From Desulfuromonadaceae bacterium (GTDB taxonomy: Bacteria > Desulfobacterota > Desulfuromonadia > Desulfuromonadales > SZUA-540): 42,570 bases of DNA. Below are positions 10,888-20,035 of this stretch, in pieces. The stretch is taken from contig QKGY01000078.1 in assembly GCA_003250235.1 (NCBI GenBank), forward strand, positions 1-42,570, in the 5' to 3' direction. Below the pieces are notes generated by a model. The model was not told the origin of the DNA. It searched no databases and saw only the letters and a list, made by a program, of their open reading frames with translations. Position 1 is the stretch's first letter; each line of letters opens with the position of its first letter. The translations under genes and the position numbers were made by a program.

Positions 10888-12321
10888 GTGGGATTGCTGG
10901 AACTGATCCTGTGGTGGCTCCTGGTAATTCTATCGGTTCTGTCCGCCGGACATGCTCTTCTCTTCAAGAGGGACCCGCGATCGGCTTTGATCTGGATCGT
11001 GCTGTGCCTGGCGCTTCCGGGCATTGGCGCGATCCTGTACGGCCTGTTGGGGGTCAACAGGATTCACACCCGGGCCAAGGGATGGCAGACTCGCGGTCAG
11101 GGGATGTACTGGCTCGATGCCGATCTTTGCCCCTGGTCCCTGGAGCAGGGAGAAACCCTTCCCTTCCGGCTGGAAAACTTTTCCGCCCAGCTGAGCCTGG
11201 CCGACACGGTGACACGCAGACCCCTGGTGCAGGGCAACAGGATTATGGCTCTGCACAACGGCGAGCAGGCCTATCCGGCCATGTTGGAGGCCATAACCTC
11301 GGCACGGCACAGCGTTTTCCTCTCCACCTACATTTTTGATTCGGACCAGACCGGACAGCGGTTTGCCGAGGCACTCAAGGCTGCAGCCGCTCGCGGGGTC
11401 GATGTCCGGGTTCTTGTCGACGGGCTCGGCGAGAGGTATTCTTCTCCGCCGATCCGGCGGATGTTCAAAAAAACGAAAGTGCGGTACGTGCGTTTCCTCC
11501 CTCCTTCTCTGTCCGAGAGGGGTATTCACATGAACCTGCGCAATCACCGCAAGATCCTTGTGGTTGATGGGACCGTCGGCTTTACGGGCGGGATGAATAT
11601 CGGCGACCGACATCTCGCGGAGCGTAGCGATCCCAGCCGGGTTGTGGATATTCATTTCCGGGTGGAGGGACCGGTGGTCGGACAGATGCAGGAGGCCTTT
11701 CTGGAAGACTGGTACTTCTGTACCAAGGAAACTTTCGAGACCATTCACTACCCATCCCCGTTAGATCAGGGACACGCCTTTTGTCGTGGAATCAGCGCCG
11801 GACCCAACGAAGACTTCGAACAGCTAGTTTGGCTGCTGATCGGGGCGCTGAACTGTGCCCGCAAGACGGTGCGGATCATGACCCCCTATTTTGTGCCGGA
11901 CCGTGCCTTGGTGGCCGCGATCAACGCGGCGGCGCTACGGGGGGTCGAGGTGGATATCATTCTGCCGGAGAAAAACAACCTGCCCTATGTGGACTGGGCC
12001 ACCCGGGCTTACCTCTGGGAGCTGCTGCAATACGGTATCCGGATCTATTATCAACCCCCGCCTTTTGTTCACAGCAAATTGCTGCTGGTTGACGACCACT
12101 ACGCCCAAATCGGTTCGGCTAACCTGGATCCCCGCAGTTTGCGCCTGAACTTCGAGTTCAACCTGGAGATCTACGACCGGCATCTCATGGAAGAACTCGT
12201 CGGCCATTTCGACCACATGAAAGAGATCTCCCAGGCGGTCACCCTGGATCAGATGGATGACCGGCATCTGCTCAAAAAGATCCGCGATTCCTTTGCCAAA
12301 CTGTTTTCCCCGTATCTTTAG
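10888..12321 (+). CDS. cls: Cardiolipin synthase (phospholipase D family); start may be TTG at 10894
   Basis: N-terminal membrane segments and two HxK motifs (NHRKILVVDGTVGFTGGMNIGDRH; VHSKLLLVDDHYAQIGSANLDPRS). Confidence 0.92.
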   Translation: MGLLELILWWLLVILSVLSAGHALLFKRDPRSALIWIVLCLALPGIGAILYGLLGVNRIHTRAKGWQTRGQGMYWLDADLCPWSLEQGETLPFRLENFSAQLSLADTVTRRPLVQGNRIMALHNGEQAYPAMLEAITSARHSVFLSTYIFDSDQTGQRFAEALKAAAARGVDVRVLVDGLGERYSSPPIRRMFKKTKVRYVRFLPPSLSERGIHMNLRNHRKILVVDGTVGFTGGMNIGDRHLAERSDPSRVVDIHFRVEGPVVGQMQEAFLEDWYFCTKETFETIHYPSPLDQGHAFCRGISAGPNEDFEQLVWLLIGALNCARKTVRIMTPYFVPDRALVAAINAAALRGVEVDIILPEKNNLPYVDWATRAYLWELLQYGIRIYYQPPPFVHSKLLLVDDHYAQIGSANLDPRSLRLNFEFNLEIYDRHLMEELVGHFDHMKEISQAVTLDQMDDRHLLKKIRDSFAKLFSPYL

Positions 12322-12511
12322 CCCGTGAGCTAGCGTCCGAGTTTGATACGAGCCGTGTTGGCGGCCCTGTTTCCTCCCTCAACCCCGCCTCGAACGTCTT
12401 CTCCTCCCCTGCCCTTCAGCCACATCTGGCCACAGTGGTTATCCCCCAAATCTGCGGTAGTGTATAGGTATCCGGTGACACATCGAGACCTTTTACGAAA
12501 GGTTGGAACCT

Positions 12512-15199
12512 ATGTCCAGTCAGAAGGAACGGGAAAAAGAAGCTATTCAGGAAATCGAAAACGCCGAATGGCTGGAATCCCTCGATTATGTCCTGCAGGC
12601 GCAAGGACCGGACAGGGTGCGTCAGATCCTGCGCCTGTTGCAGGTTCGGGCACAGCAGCAGGGGGTCAGTATCCCCTTTACGGCGAACACCCCGTATCTC
12701 AATACCATTCCCCGCAGTCAGCAACCTGTTTACCCCGGAGACCGGGATCTGGAGCGCCGGATCAAATCGATCATCCGATGGAACGCCATGGCCATGGTGG
12801 TACGTGCCAACCAGGAATCTCCGGGCATTGGCGGGCATATTTCCACCTATGCCTCGGCGGCAACCCTGTGGGAGGTGGGATTCAATCATTTCTGGCGCGG
12901 TCGTACCGAGAACTTTCTCGGCGATATGGTCTACTTTCAGGGGCACGCCTCCCCTGGCGTCTACGCCCGTGCTTACCTGGAAGGACGCCTTAGCAAAGAG
13001 GACCTGGAGAGCTTCCGCCGCGAACTCCGACCGGGTAACGGAGGGCTCTCCTCCTACCCCCATCCCTTTCTGATGCCTGATTTCTGGGAATTTCCCACGG
13101 TATCCATGGGGCTGACGTCGCTGTGCGCCATCTACCAGGCCCGGTTCAATCATTACCTGGTGGACCGCGGCCTGCGCAAGCGCAGCGGGCGCAAGGTGTG
13201 GGCCATGCTCGGGGACGGGGAAATGGATGAGCCCGAATCCCTCGGGGCGATTACCCTGGCGGCGCGGGAAGAACTCGACAACCTGATCTTTGTGGTCAAC
13301 TGCAACCTGCAGCGTCTCGACGGGCCGGTGCGGGGGAATGCGAAAATCATCCAGGAACTGGAGGCTGCCTTTCGGGGGGCGGGCTGGAACGTCATCAAGG
13401 TCATCTGGGGCGACAATTGGGACCGTCTGCTGGAAAAGGACACCTCTGGCAAGCTGGTGCAGCGCATGGAGGAGGTGCGCGATGGCGAGATGCAGCGTTT
13501 CATTGTCGGCAACGGCGCGTACGTGCGCAGCCATTTCTTCGGGAAATACCCGGAGCTGGAGGAGCTGGTCGGCGAGTACAGTGACGAACAGCTCGGCCGG
13601 CTGACCCGGGGCGGTCACGACCCGGATAAGGTCTATGCGGCGTATAAGACGGCGGTCGAACACCGGGGATCGCCGACGGTGATTCTGGCCCAGACGGTCA
13701 AAGGCTACGGGATGGGAGAAGCCGGCGAAGGAAAAAATATCACCCATGCGCAGAAAAAGCTCAACGAAGACGAGCTCAAGGCGTTTCGGACCCGCTTCAA
13801 CATCCCCGTCAATGATACGGAGATTGCCGACACCCCCTTTTACAAGCCTTCCGAAGACAGTCCGGAGATGGTTTACCTGAAACAGCGGCGAGAAGCTCTT
13901 GGGGGATATCTGCCGCATCGCCGGGATGCCAGTTATCCGATGAGCTGTCAGACGGACGAACTCATCCGCGAATATTTCGACGGTTCGGGGGAGCGGCCTC
14001 TGGCGACCACCATGGCCTACGTGCACCTGCTCGCCAAGCTGCTGCGCGATCCGGAGTTCGGCAAGCTGATTGTTCCCATTGTCCCCGACGAGGCCCGCAC
14101 TTTCGGAATGGAATCGCTGTTCCGCCAGGCAGGCATCTACAGCCATGTCGGTCAGCTTTACGAACCGGTCGACAAAGGCAGCCTCCTTTTCTACAACGAG
14201 AAGAAAGAGGGGGCGATTCTCGAAGAAGGGATCAGCGAGGCCGGAGCCCTGGCCAGTTTTGTCGCTGCCGGCAGTTCCTATGCGAACAACGGGGTTCAGA
14301 CGGTTCCGTTTTTCACCTTCTATTCGATGTTCGGGTTTCAGCGGGTCGGCGACCTGATCTGGCTGGCCTGTGACAGCCGGGCCCGGGGGTTCCTGGTGGG
14401 GGCCACCTCGGGGCGGACCACGCTGGCCGGCGAAGGGCTTCAGCATCAGGACGGGCACAGCCATATCCTGGCGATGGCGCCGAGCAAGGTCAGGGCCTAC
14501 GATCCGGCTTTTGCCTATGAACTGGCCGTCATCGTTCAGGAGGGACTGACGCGGATGTACTGCCACCAGGAAGACTGGATCTACTATCTGACGGTCACCA
14601 ACGAAACCTACCCCATGCCGCCCATGCCCAAGGACCCCGGAGTGCGTGACGGAATCATCAAAGGGATGTACCGCTATAAAAAGACCGGGATGAAAGCCAA
14701 AAAGGCCAGGGCTCATCTTTTGGGGAGCGGCGCCCTGCTCAACGAAGCGATCAAGGCCCAGGAGATTCTTGAAAAAAACTATAAGGTCGCTGCCGATGTC
14801 TGGAGCGTCACCAGCTACAAAGCGCTCTACCAGGATGCTATCGACTGCGAACGTTGGAATATGATGCATCCGGATCAGCCCGCGAAAATTCCCTATCTCC
14901 GTCAGGTGCTATCCGAGGAGGAAGGGGCCTTTGTGGCAACCTCCGATTATCTGAAAATGCTGCCGGCCTCTGTGGCATCCTGGCTCCCAGGGCCTCTGCA
15001 CTGTCTCGGCACCGACGGATTCGGCCGCAGCGACAGTCGAGCCCGACTGCGGGATTTTTTTGAGGTCGATGCCCGCTATATCGTCATCGCCACGCTCAGA
15101 GCGCTGGTGCTGGTCGGCGACATTCCCCAGAGCAAGGTCGTGAAGGCCATGACCGAGCTGGAAATAGACCCCGACAAGTTGAACCCCCATACGGATTGA
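12512..15199 (+). CDS. aceE: Pyruvate dehydrogenase E1, homodimeric type
   Basis: GDGEMDEPESLGAI...ELDNLIFVVNCNLQRLDGPVRGN ThDP motif; full-length AceE architecture. Confidence 0.96.
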   Translation: MSSQKEREKEAIQEIENAEWLESLDYVLQAQGPDRVRQILRLLQVRAQQQGVSIPFTANTPYLNTIPRSQQPVYPGDRDLERRIKSIIRWNAMAMVVRANQESPGIGGHISTYASAATLWEVGFNHFWRGRTENFLGDMVYFQGHASPGVYARAYLEGRLSKEDLESFRRELRPGNGGLSSYPHPFLMPDFWEFPTVSMGLTSLCAIYQARFNHYLVDRGLRKRSGRKVWAMLGDGEMDEPESLGAITLAAREELDNLIFVVNCNLQRLDGPVRGNAKIIQELEAAFRGAGWNVIKVIWGDNWDRLLEKDTSGKLVQRMEEVRDGEMQRFIVGNGAYVRSHFFGKYPELEELVGEYSDEQLGRLTRGGHDPDKVYAAYKTAVEHRGSPTVILAQTVKGYGMGEAGEGKNITHAQKKLNEDELKAFRTRFNIPVNDTEIADTPFYKPSEDSPEMVYLKQRREALGGYLPHRRDASYPMSCQTDELIREYFDGSGERPLATTMAYVHLLAKLLRDPEFGKLIVPIVPDEARTFGMESLFRQAGIYSHVGQLYEPVDKGSLLFYNEKKEGAILEEGISEAGALASFVAAGSSYANNGVQTVPFFTFYSMFGFQRVGDLIWLACDSRARGFLVGATSGRTTLAGEGLQHQDGHSHILAMAPSKVRAYDPAFAYELAVIVQEGLTRMYCHQEDWIYYLTVTNETYPMPPMPKDPGVRDGIIKGMYRYKKTGMKAKKARAHLLGSGALLNEAIKAQEILEKNYKVAADVWSVTSYKALYQDAIDCERWNMMHPDQPAKIPYLRQVLSEEEGAFVATSDYLKMLPASVASWLPGPLHCLGTDGFGRSDSRARLRDFFEVDARYIVIATLRALVLVGDIPQSKVVKAMTELEIDPDKLNPHTD

Positions 15200-15207
15200 G
15201 GGCAATC

Positions 15208-16557
15208 ATGGTTCAGGAGATCACAATTCCCGAGGTTTCGGAAGGCATCCACAAAGGTACGGTAGTGACGGTTTCGGTGGCGGTCGGAGAATCCGTCGAG
15301 GCGGATCAGACACTGATCGAACTGGAGACCGACAAGGCGGTTGTGGCTATCCCCTCCCCTGCGGCCGGGACGATCAGGGAAATGCGGGTTCGTGAAGGAG
15401 AGGAGGTGCAGGTCGGATCGGTATTTGCCCTGCTGGAGACAAGCGCGACGGCGAAGCAGGAACCCAAGAAGGAGCAGAAACCTGGGAAGGATGTTTCTGA
15501 GGAGATGCCCACGGAACGCGAACAGGATACATCGTCTGAACGAAACGAGCGTCCCATCGGTCAACAGGCCGCCGTGGGGTCAGTCGTCGTTGCAAGAACC
15601 GAGGGCGACACCGAAAACCGCGAGAAGTGGATCGCCCCTGCCGCGCCATCAATCCGCAGAATGGCGCGGGAACTGGGCGTGGATATTTATCAGGTTCAGG
15701 GAACGGGTCCGGGAGGGCGGATTCGCGAAGAGGACGTGCGACTTTATGTGAAGCAGACCCTACGGGAGATATCCGGGGGCGGTCCTGCCCAGGGAGAGTT
15801 TCCCGGACTTCATGCACAACGCCCCCTACCCGATTTTACGCGATGGGGTGAGGTGTCCCGTGAGCCCCTGTCCCGTATCCGCGAGGTGACGGCGGACGCC
15901 ATGAGCTATGCCTGGTCGACCATCCCCATGGTGACGCAGTATGATAAAGCCAGGATAACCGCCATCGAAACATTTCGCCGCCAATACAACCGGCATCGCC
16001 GTGACGAGGAAACGCTGCGTATAACGGCGATTCTGGTGAAGATCTGTGCTGCGGCTCTGCAGAGCTTCCCACGCCTGAACAGCAGCATCGATCTGTCCAG
16101 CCACGAGCTGGTCGTCAAAAAGTCCATTCATGTCGGAGTCGCCGTGGAGACCCCTTCCGGGTTGCTGGTACCGGTTATTCGCGATGCCGACAAAAAGGGG
16201 ATTGAAACGATTTCCGAAACACTGAGCAAGTTGTCCTCGGAGGCAAGAGAGCGGACGATTCACCCTTCGGAGATGGAAGGGGGAACCTTTACCCTCAGCA
16301 ATCTGGGTGGGATCGGTGGCACCGCGTTTACGCCACTGGTCTATGCCCCGCAGGTCGCCATCCTGGGTGTTTCCAGGGCCGAGGTACAGCCGTTCTGGGA
16401 TGGAAGCACGTTCAAGCCGGAGCAGATGCTGCCCTTAAGCCTGACCTATGATCACCGGGTCGTGGACGGCGCCGAGGGCGCGCGCTTTTTGCGATGGATT
16501 TGTGAGGCCATCGAGAACCCCCTCGCCTTGCTGATGAAGGATTCCGAGGCGAACTGA
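15208..16557 (+). CDS. aceF: Dihydrolipoamide acetyltransferase E2 of pyruvate dehydrogenase
   Basis: Lipoyl motif ELETDKAVV, subunit-binding domain APSIRRMARELGVD..GTGPGGRI, catalytic YDHRVVDGAEGARFL. Confidence 0.94.
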   Translation: MVQEITIPEVSEGIHKGTVVTVSVAVGESVEADQTLIELETDKAVVAIPSPAAGTIREMRVREGEEVQVGSVFALLETSATAKQEPKKEQKPGKDVSEEMPTEREQDTSSERNERPIGQQAAVGSVVVARTEGDTENREKWIAPAAPSIRRMARELGVDIYQVQGTGPGGRIREEDVRLYVKQTLREISGGGPAQGEFPGLHAQRPLPDFTRWGEVSREPLSRIREVTADAMSYAWSTIPMVTQYDKARITAIETFRRQYNRHRRDEETLRITAILVKICAAALQSFPRLNSSIDLSSHELVVKKSIHVGVAVETPSGLLVPVIRDADKKGIETISETLSKLSSEARERTIHPSEMEGGTFTLSNLGGIGGTAFTPLVYAPQVAILGVSRAEVQPFWDGSTFKPEQMLPLSLTYDHRVVDGAEGARFLRWICEAIENPLALLMKDSEAN

Positions 16558-16629
16558 GCCGGGAGTGCGGCTTTGCGGCAGCAGGTCCGGTGGAAAGATA
16601 TGCGCTGTCAGGCCAGGATACAAAAAAGG

Positions 16630-16662
16630 AAGCCTCCGGTTGCAAAAACCGGAGGCTTTTCA
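16630..16662 (+). terminator. Rho-independent terminator after aceF
   Basis: AAGCCTCCGGT TGCAAAA ACCGGAGGCTTTT. Confidence 0.88.
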
Positions 16663-16678
16663 TTTCTTCAAAAGCACG

Positions 16679-16972
16679 ATGAAGCTCTTGGTATTATTCG
16701 GACTCGTTTTCGGGGGTCTGATCCTTTTTGTTTTCCTTCCGGACCGGAAGGCTGCAGCTATCGGACAGTCACGTCTGTACGCCCATTTTAGGGAGTACCC
16801 ATTTGTTGAAAATGAACCAGACGGCAAAGATGCCGAGGATGCTGAATATTTCCATTTCCGGCCTCCAGATAAATTGTATTTCGACTATATAGTAGAAAGC
16901 CCTGTGCAATCAAGGGAATTCCGGAACGAGGTGGCGATGGCTGTCTTGCGCATCAGGGATTCCGGGCTATAG
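16679..16972 (+). CDS. Small protein with an N-terminal membrane anchor, unknown function
   Basis: MKLLVLFGLVFGGLILFVFLP hydrophobic N-terminus; open to 16972; no family recognised. Confidence 0.45.
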   Translation: MKLLVLFGLVFGGLILFVFLPDRKAAAIGQSRLYAHFREYPFVENEPDGKDAEDAEYFHFRPPDKLYFDYIVESPVQSREFRNEVAMAVLRIRDSGL

Positions 16973-17007
16973 TTCTGGAACACATTCAGGGCGAAAGGGA
17001 GGTTTCT

Positions 17008-17454
17008 ATGAGCAAGAAAATGGAGCGAAGAGAGTTTCTTCTGGCGTCGACCATGGCGGCTGCAGGTCTCTTGATCTATACTCCGAAGAAAGCACTGTCC
17101 TCTGACGGGCCGGGACCGGCGCAGACAGCCAAAGACCCTGCCAACATGAGCCTGCTGGAGAAAAAGCATGTACCGGTCATCGAGATTCCGGAGCGCGTAA
17201 CAAAAGGGGTGGCGTTCCCGGTGACGGTGACGGTGGGCGAGGTCATACATCCGATGGTTCCCGAACATCACATTGAATACATCGAGCTCATGGTTAATGG
17301 AAAAGAGGCCGGAAAGGTTCTCTTGCAGCCGGTGGTCAATGCCCCCAAGGTGACATTTTTTATCACCCTGGAAGACTCGGCGACCCTCCAGGTTCGCGAG
17401 CTGTGCAATCTGCATGGGCTCTGGGAGAACACGAAAAAGGTGTCCCTGTCCTGA
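17008..17454 (+). CDS. Superoxide reductase (neelaredoxin/desulfoferrodoxin-like catalytic domain) with Tat signal
   Basis: ERREFLLAS twin-arginine motif; EKKHVPVI, HPMVPEHHIEYIEL and CNLHGLW are the SOR iron-site motifs; RBS GGGAGG. Confidence 0.87.
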   Translation: MSKKMERREFLLASTMAAAGLLIYTPKKALSSDGPGPAQTAKDPANMSLLEKKHVPVIEIPERVTKGVAFPVTVTVGEVIHPMVPEHHIEYIELMVNGKEAGKVLLQPVVNAPKVTFFITLEDSATLQVRELCNLHGLWENTKKVSLS

Positions 17455-17472
17455 GCCGATTTTGACACGTGG

Positions 17473-17507
17473 AAAAAGGCTCCCGCCTCAAACGGGAGCC
17501 TTTTTTA
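17473..17507. terminator. Bidirectional Rho-independent terminator between convergent genes
   Basis: AAAAAGGCTCCCG CCTCAAA CGGGAGCCTTTTTT; A-run and T-run flank the stem. Confidence 0.88.
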
Positions 17508-17533
17508 TTTCAGGAGAAAACCGCTTTGAAAAA

Positions 17534-17959
17534 TCAGAACAGCAGAACCGGACAGTTGACATGGTGCAGCACGTAATTGGTCACCGACCCGAAGAGCATA
17601 TCGCGGATCTCACCCTGACGCCGTCTCCCCAGGATGACCAGGGCGAATTTTTCTTCGTTGGCGATTCGGGCAACCAGCTCACGGGGGGATCCCATTTCGA
17701 GACGCAGTTCGGTAGGAACACCGGCATCGGTGAAGAGTTGCTGCTGTTTCTGCAGAAGTTGCTCTCCGGCCTTGTGGGCGTTGTCGCGGATCATCTCCAC
17801 CTGGAAGTCGGGAATCATCCGGTAGGCAAACTTGTCGATATCCACGACATGCAACAGGGTCAGGGTGCGGGGAAACCTTTTTTTGCTGGCAATGATGGCC
17901 TGGATGGTTTTTTCAGACGTGGCCGAACCGTCAAGGGGAACAAGAATTTTGGTGTCCAT
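17534..17959 (-). CDS. Universal stress protein (UspA family)
   Basis: MDTKILVPLDGSATSEKTIQ..., GRRRQGEIRDMLFGSVTNYVLHHVNCPVLL (G-2x-G-9x-G(S/T) motif). Confidence 0.92.
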   Translation of the reverse strand: MDTKILVPLDGSATSEKTIQAIIASKKRFPRTLTLLHVVDIDKFAYRMIPDFQVEMIRDNAHKAGEQLLQKQQQLFTDAGVPTELRLEMGSPRELVARIANEEKFALVILGRRRQGEIRDMLFGSVTNYVLHHVNCPVLLF

Positions 17960-17998
17960 TCAAATCATCCTTTGAGGGTGTCCGCGGGTTGAAGGTCG

Positions 17999-19294
17999 TC
18001 AGCCCGCATATCCATAAATCAACCGGGGAAGCATCAGTACCAAGTCGGGCCAGTAGGTGAAGACCAGAAGAAGGACGCACTGGATGGCCAGGAACGGCAG
18101 AACGGAGCGGCTGACGTAGAGCAGATCCCGATCCACCACCGCCCCGGAGATGTACAGGCTGACGCCCAGTGGAGGGGTGCAGTAGCCAATGCCAAGGTTG
18201 ATGGTCATCAAAAGCCCGAAGTGCAGGCTGTCGATTCCGAATTTGGCCAGCAGAGGCAGAAAGATCGGCGTCAGAATCAGCGTGGCGGAGATGATATCCA
18301 TGAACATGCCGATGATCAGCAGCAGAACGTTGACGGCCAGCAGAAAAACCCAGGGGGTCTGGATATTGGCGACCACGGCGTTGGCGATCTTGTCGGGGAT
18401 CTGCTCGAAAGTCAGATACTCCCCGAATACCGAGGCTCCGGCGACGATAACCAGCAGCGTGGCAGACGTCACGGCTGAGGAAACGATGACCTTTTTGATA
18501 TCCCGAAGCTTCATGTCCCGGTGCAGTACGATTTCGACGAAGAAGGCATAGAAGCAGGCGACGACCGCCGCTTCGTTGGCCGTGAAGAGGCCCGAGTAGA
18601 TGCCGCCGAAAATGATGACCGGGAGGAGAAGTGCCCAGACACTTTCTCTGAGAACGGCTCGGACATCCTTCAATGTCGGCCGTTTTTCGGTTTTGAATCC
18701 CTTGTTTTTGCAGAAAATGTAGGCATACAGCGACATGGCGACCATGATCAGGATACCTGGGATGAAACCCGTGAGGAATAGCGCCTCGACGGAATCGTTG
18801 GTCACCATGGCGTAAAGGATCATGGAGATCGAAGGGGGGATGATGACGCCCAGTATCGGTGCCGTGGTCATGACCCCCACGCTGAAGCTTTCCTCGTATC
18901 CGTTCTTGATCAGTGCCGGTATCATGAACCCGCCGATGGCCACGACGGTGGCCACTGTGGAGCCGGAAATCGCGCCGAAAAATCCGCAGGCCAGAATTCC
19001 GGCCATCGCCAGTCCTCCGGGGAGAAAACCGACAAGAACGTTGGCTGTTTTGATCAGTTTTTCAACAATACTGCCCGTCGTCATGATGTTGCCGCACAAC
19101 ACGAAGAAGAGCACGACAATCAGGGCGAACTTGTCCATGCTGCGGTAAAGGACTTCGATGACGATCTGGGGGTCGATACCGACCAGAAAGGTGAGGCCGA
19201 CAAGGCCCGTAAAGAACAGGGCCATGAATACGGGGACGGTAGTCGCCAGCGAGCCGATGAGAATGGCGAGAATCAGCAGGTAGTTGCCTTCCAT
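17999..19294 (-). CDS. dctM: TRAP transporter large permease, DctM family
   Basis: Polytopic ~430 aa with ACGFFGAISGSTVATVVAIGGFMIPALIKNGYEESFSVGV and PPLGVSLYISGA motifs. Confidence 0.93.
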   Translation of the reverse strand: MEGNYLLILAILIGSLATTVPVFMALFFTGLVGLTFLVGIDPQIVIEVLYRSMDKFALIVVLFFVLCGNIMTTGSIVEKLIKTANVLVGFLPGGLAMAGILACGFFGAISGSTVATVVAIGGFMIPALIKNGYEESFSVGVMTTAPILGVIIPPSISMILYAMVTNDSVEALFLTGFIPGILIMVAMSLYAYIFCKNKGFKTEKRPTLKDVRAVLRESVWALLLPVIIFGGIYSGLFTANEAAVVACFYAFFVEIVLHRDMKLRDIKKVIVSSAVTSATLLVIVAGASVFGEYLTFEQIPDKIANAVVANIQTPWVFLLAVNVLLLIIGMFMDIISATLILTPIFLPLLAKFGIDSLHFGLLMTINLGIGYCTPPLGVSLYISGAVVDRDLLYVSRSVLPFLAIQCVLLLVFTYWPDLVLMLPRLIYGYAG

Positions 19295-19327
19295 AGACGT
19301 TATCCTGATAGCCTGTCGGGTTGAAAT

Positions 19328-19822
19328 CTAGTCTTTCTGCGGTCCGCGCCAGTCTTCGACCATTACAATGAGGGTGCGAAGAAACATCATGACCCCCATC
19401 ATGGGAAGAACAGCGTAGAAGTACCACTCCGGAATCTGCAGCGTCGCGGTTCGGGCGTATTCGTCGTGGTAGACGCTCTGTGTCAGGTGAAACCCCAGCC
19501 AGATCATTGTCGTCGCGAAAATCAGCACGGCCAAGTGACTGAAGAGGGTCAGGGGTTTTTTGAGCACGGGAATGATCTGTGGTACGGCGTCGATACGAAT
19601 GAGGGCCCTCTTCCGTATCGCGGCACTGCAGCCGATATAGGTCGAGAAGAAAATGACCTTGCGAACGACCTCATCGGACCAGTACAGATTGATGTCCGTG
19701 GTCTTTCTCAGGATCACGTTGGCCATTGCGGACATCAGGGCAATGGCCACAGCGACGAAAAGAGACCAGTCTTCGACAAAAGCAAAGGTTTTATCGACAA
19801 ATTTAAAGGCTTTTTTGACCAT
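19328..19822 (-). CDS. dctQ: TRAP transporter small permease, DctQ family
   Basis: 4-TM ~165-aa protein adjacent to dctM; WSDEVVRKVIFFSTYIGCSAAIRKRALIRID. Confidence 0.9.
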   Translation of the reverse strand: MVKKAFKFVDKTFAFVEDWSLFVAVAIALMSAMANVILRKTTDINLYWSDEVVRKVIFFSTYIGCSAAIRKRALIRIDAVPQIIPVLKKPLTLFSHLAVLIFATTMIWLGFHLTQSVYHDEYARTATLQIPEWYFYAVLPMMGVMMFLRTLIVMVEDWRGPQKD

Positions 19823-19991
19823 ATACGCTTCCCTCGATGGCCGCGACTCGGCACAGGCGTGCGCTGTCCGCTAAGAGATCAAAACCTGAAGTGTTTCGGG
19901 AGAACAAACGAAAGTTTGGATCAAGCAAAATAGCAATAAAAATCAATGAGTTCGAGGCAGGATAGCGAAGGGGCGGGACAAAATCAAGGAA

Positions 19992-20027
19992 TTTACAGGA
20001 CCCCGTCAATCGACGGGGTCCTGTAAA
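19992..20027 (-). terminator. Perfect 16-bp intercistronic hairpin between dctP copy 1 and dctQ
   Basis: TTTACAGGACCCCGTC AATC GACGGGGTCCTGTAAA; no clear U-run on the transcribed strand. Confidence 0.6.
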
Positions 20028-20035
20028 ACCATCTC

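Noticed and set aside
12416-14869. 817-aa minus-strand ORF overlapping aceE
   Set aside because: Antisense shadow ORF caused by codon bias; the plus strand clearly encodes AceE
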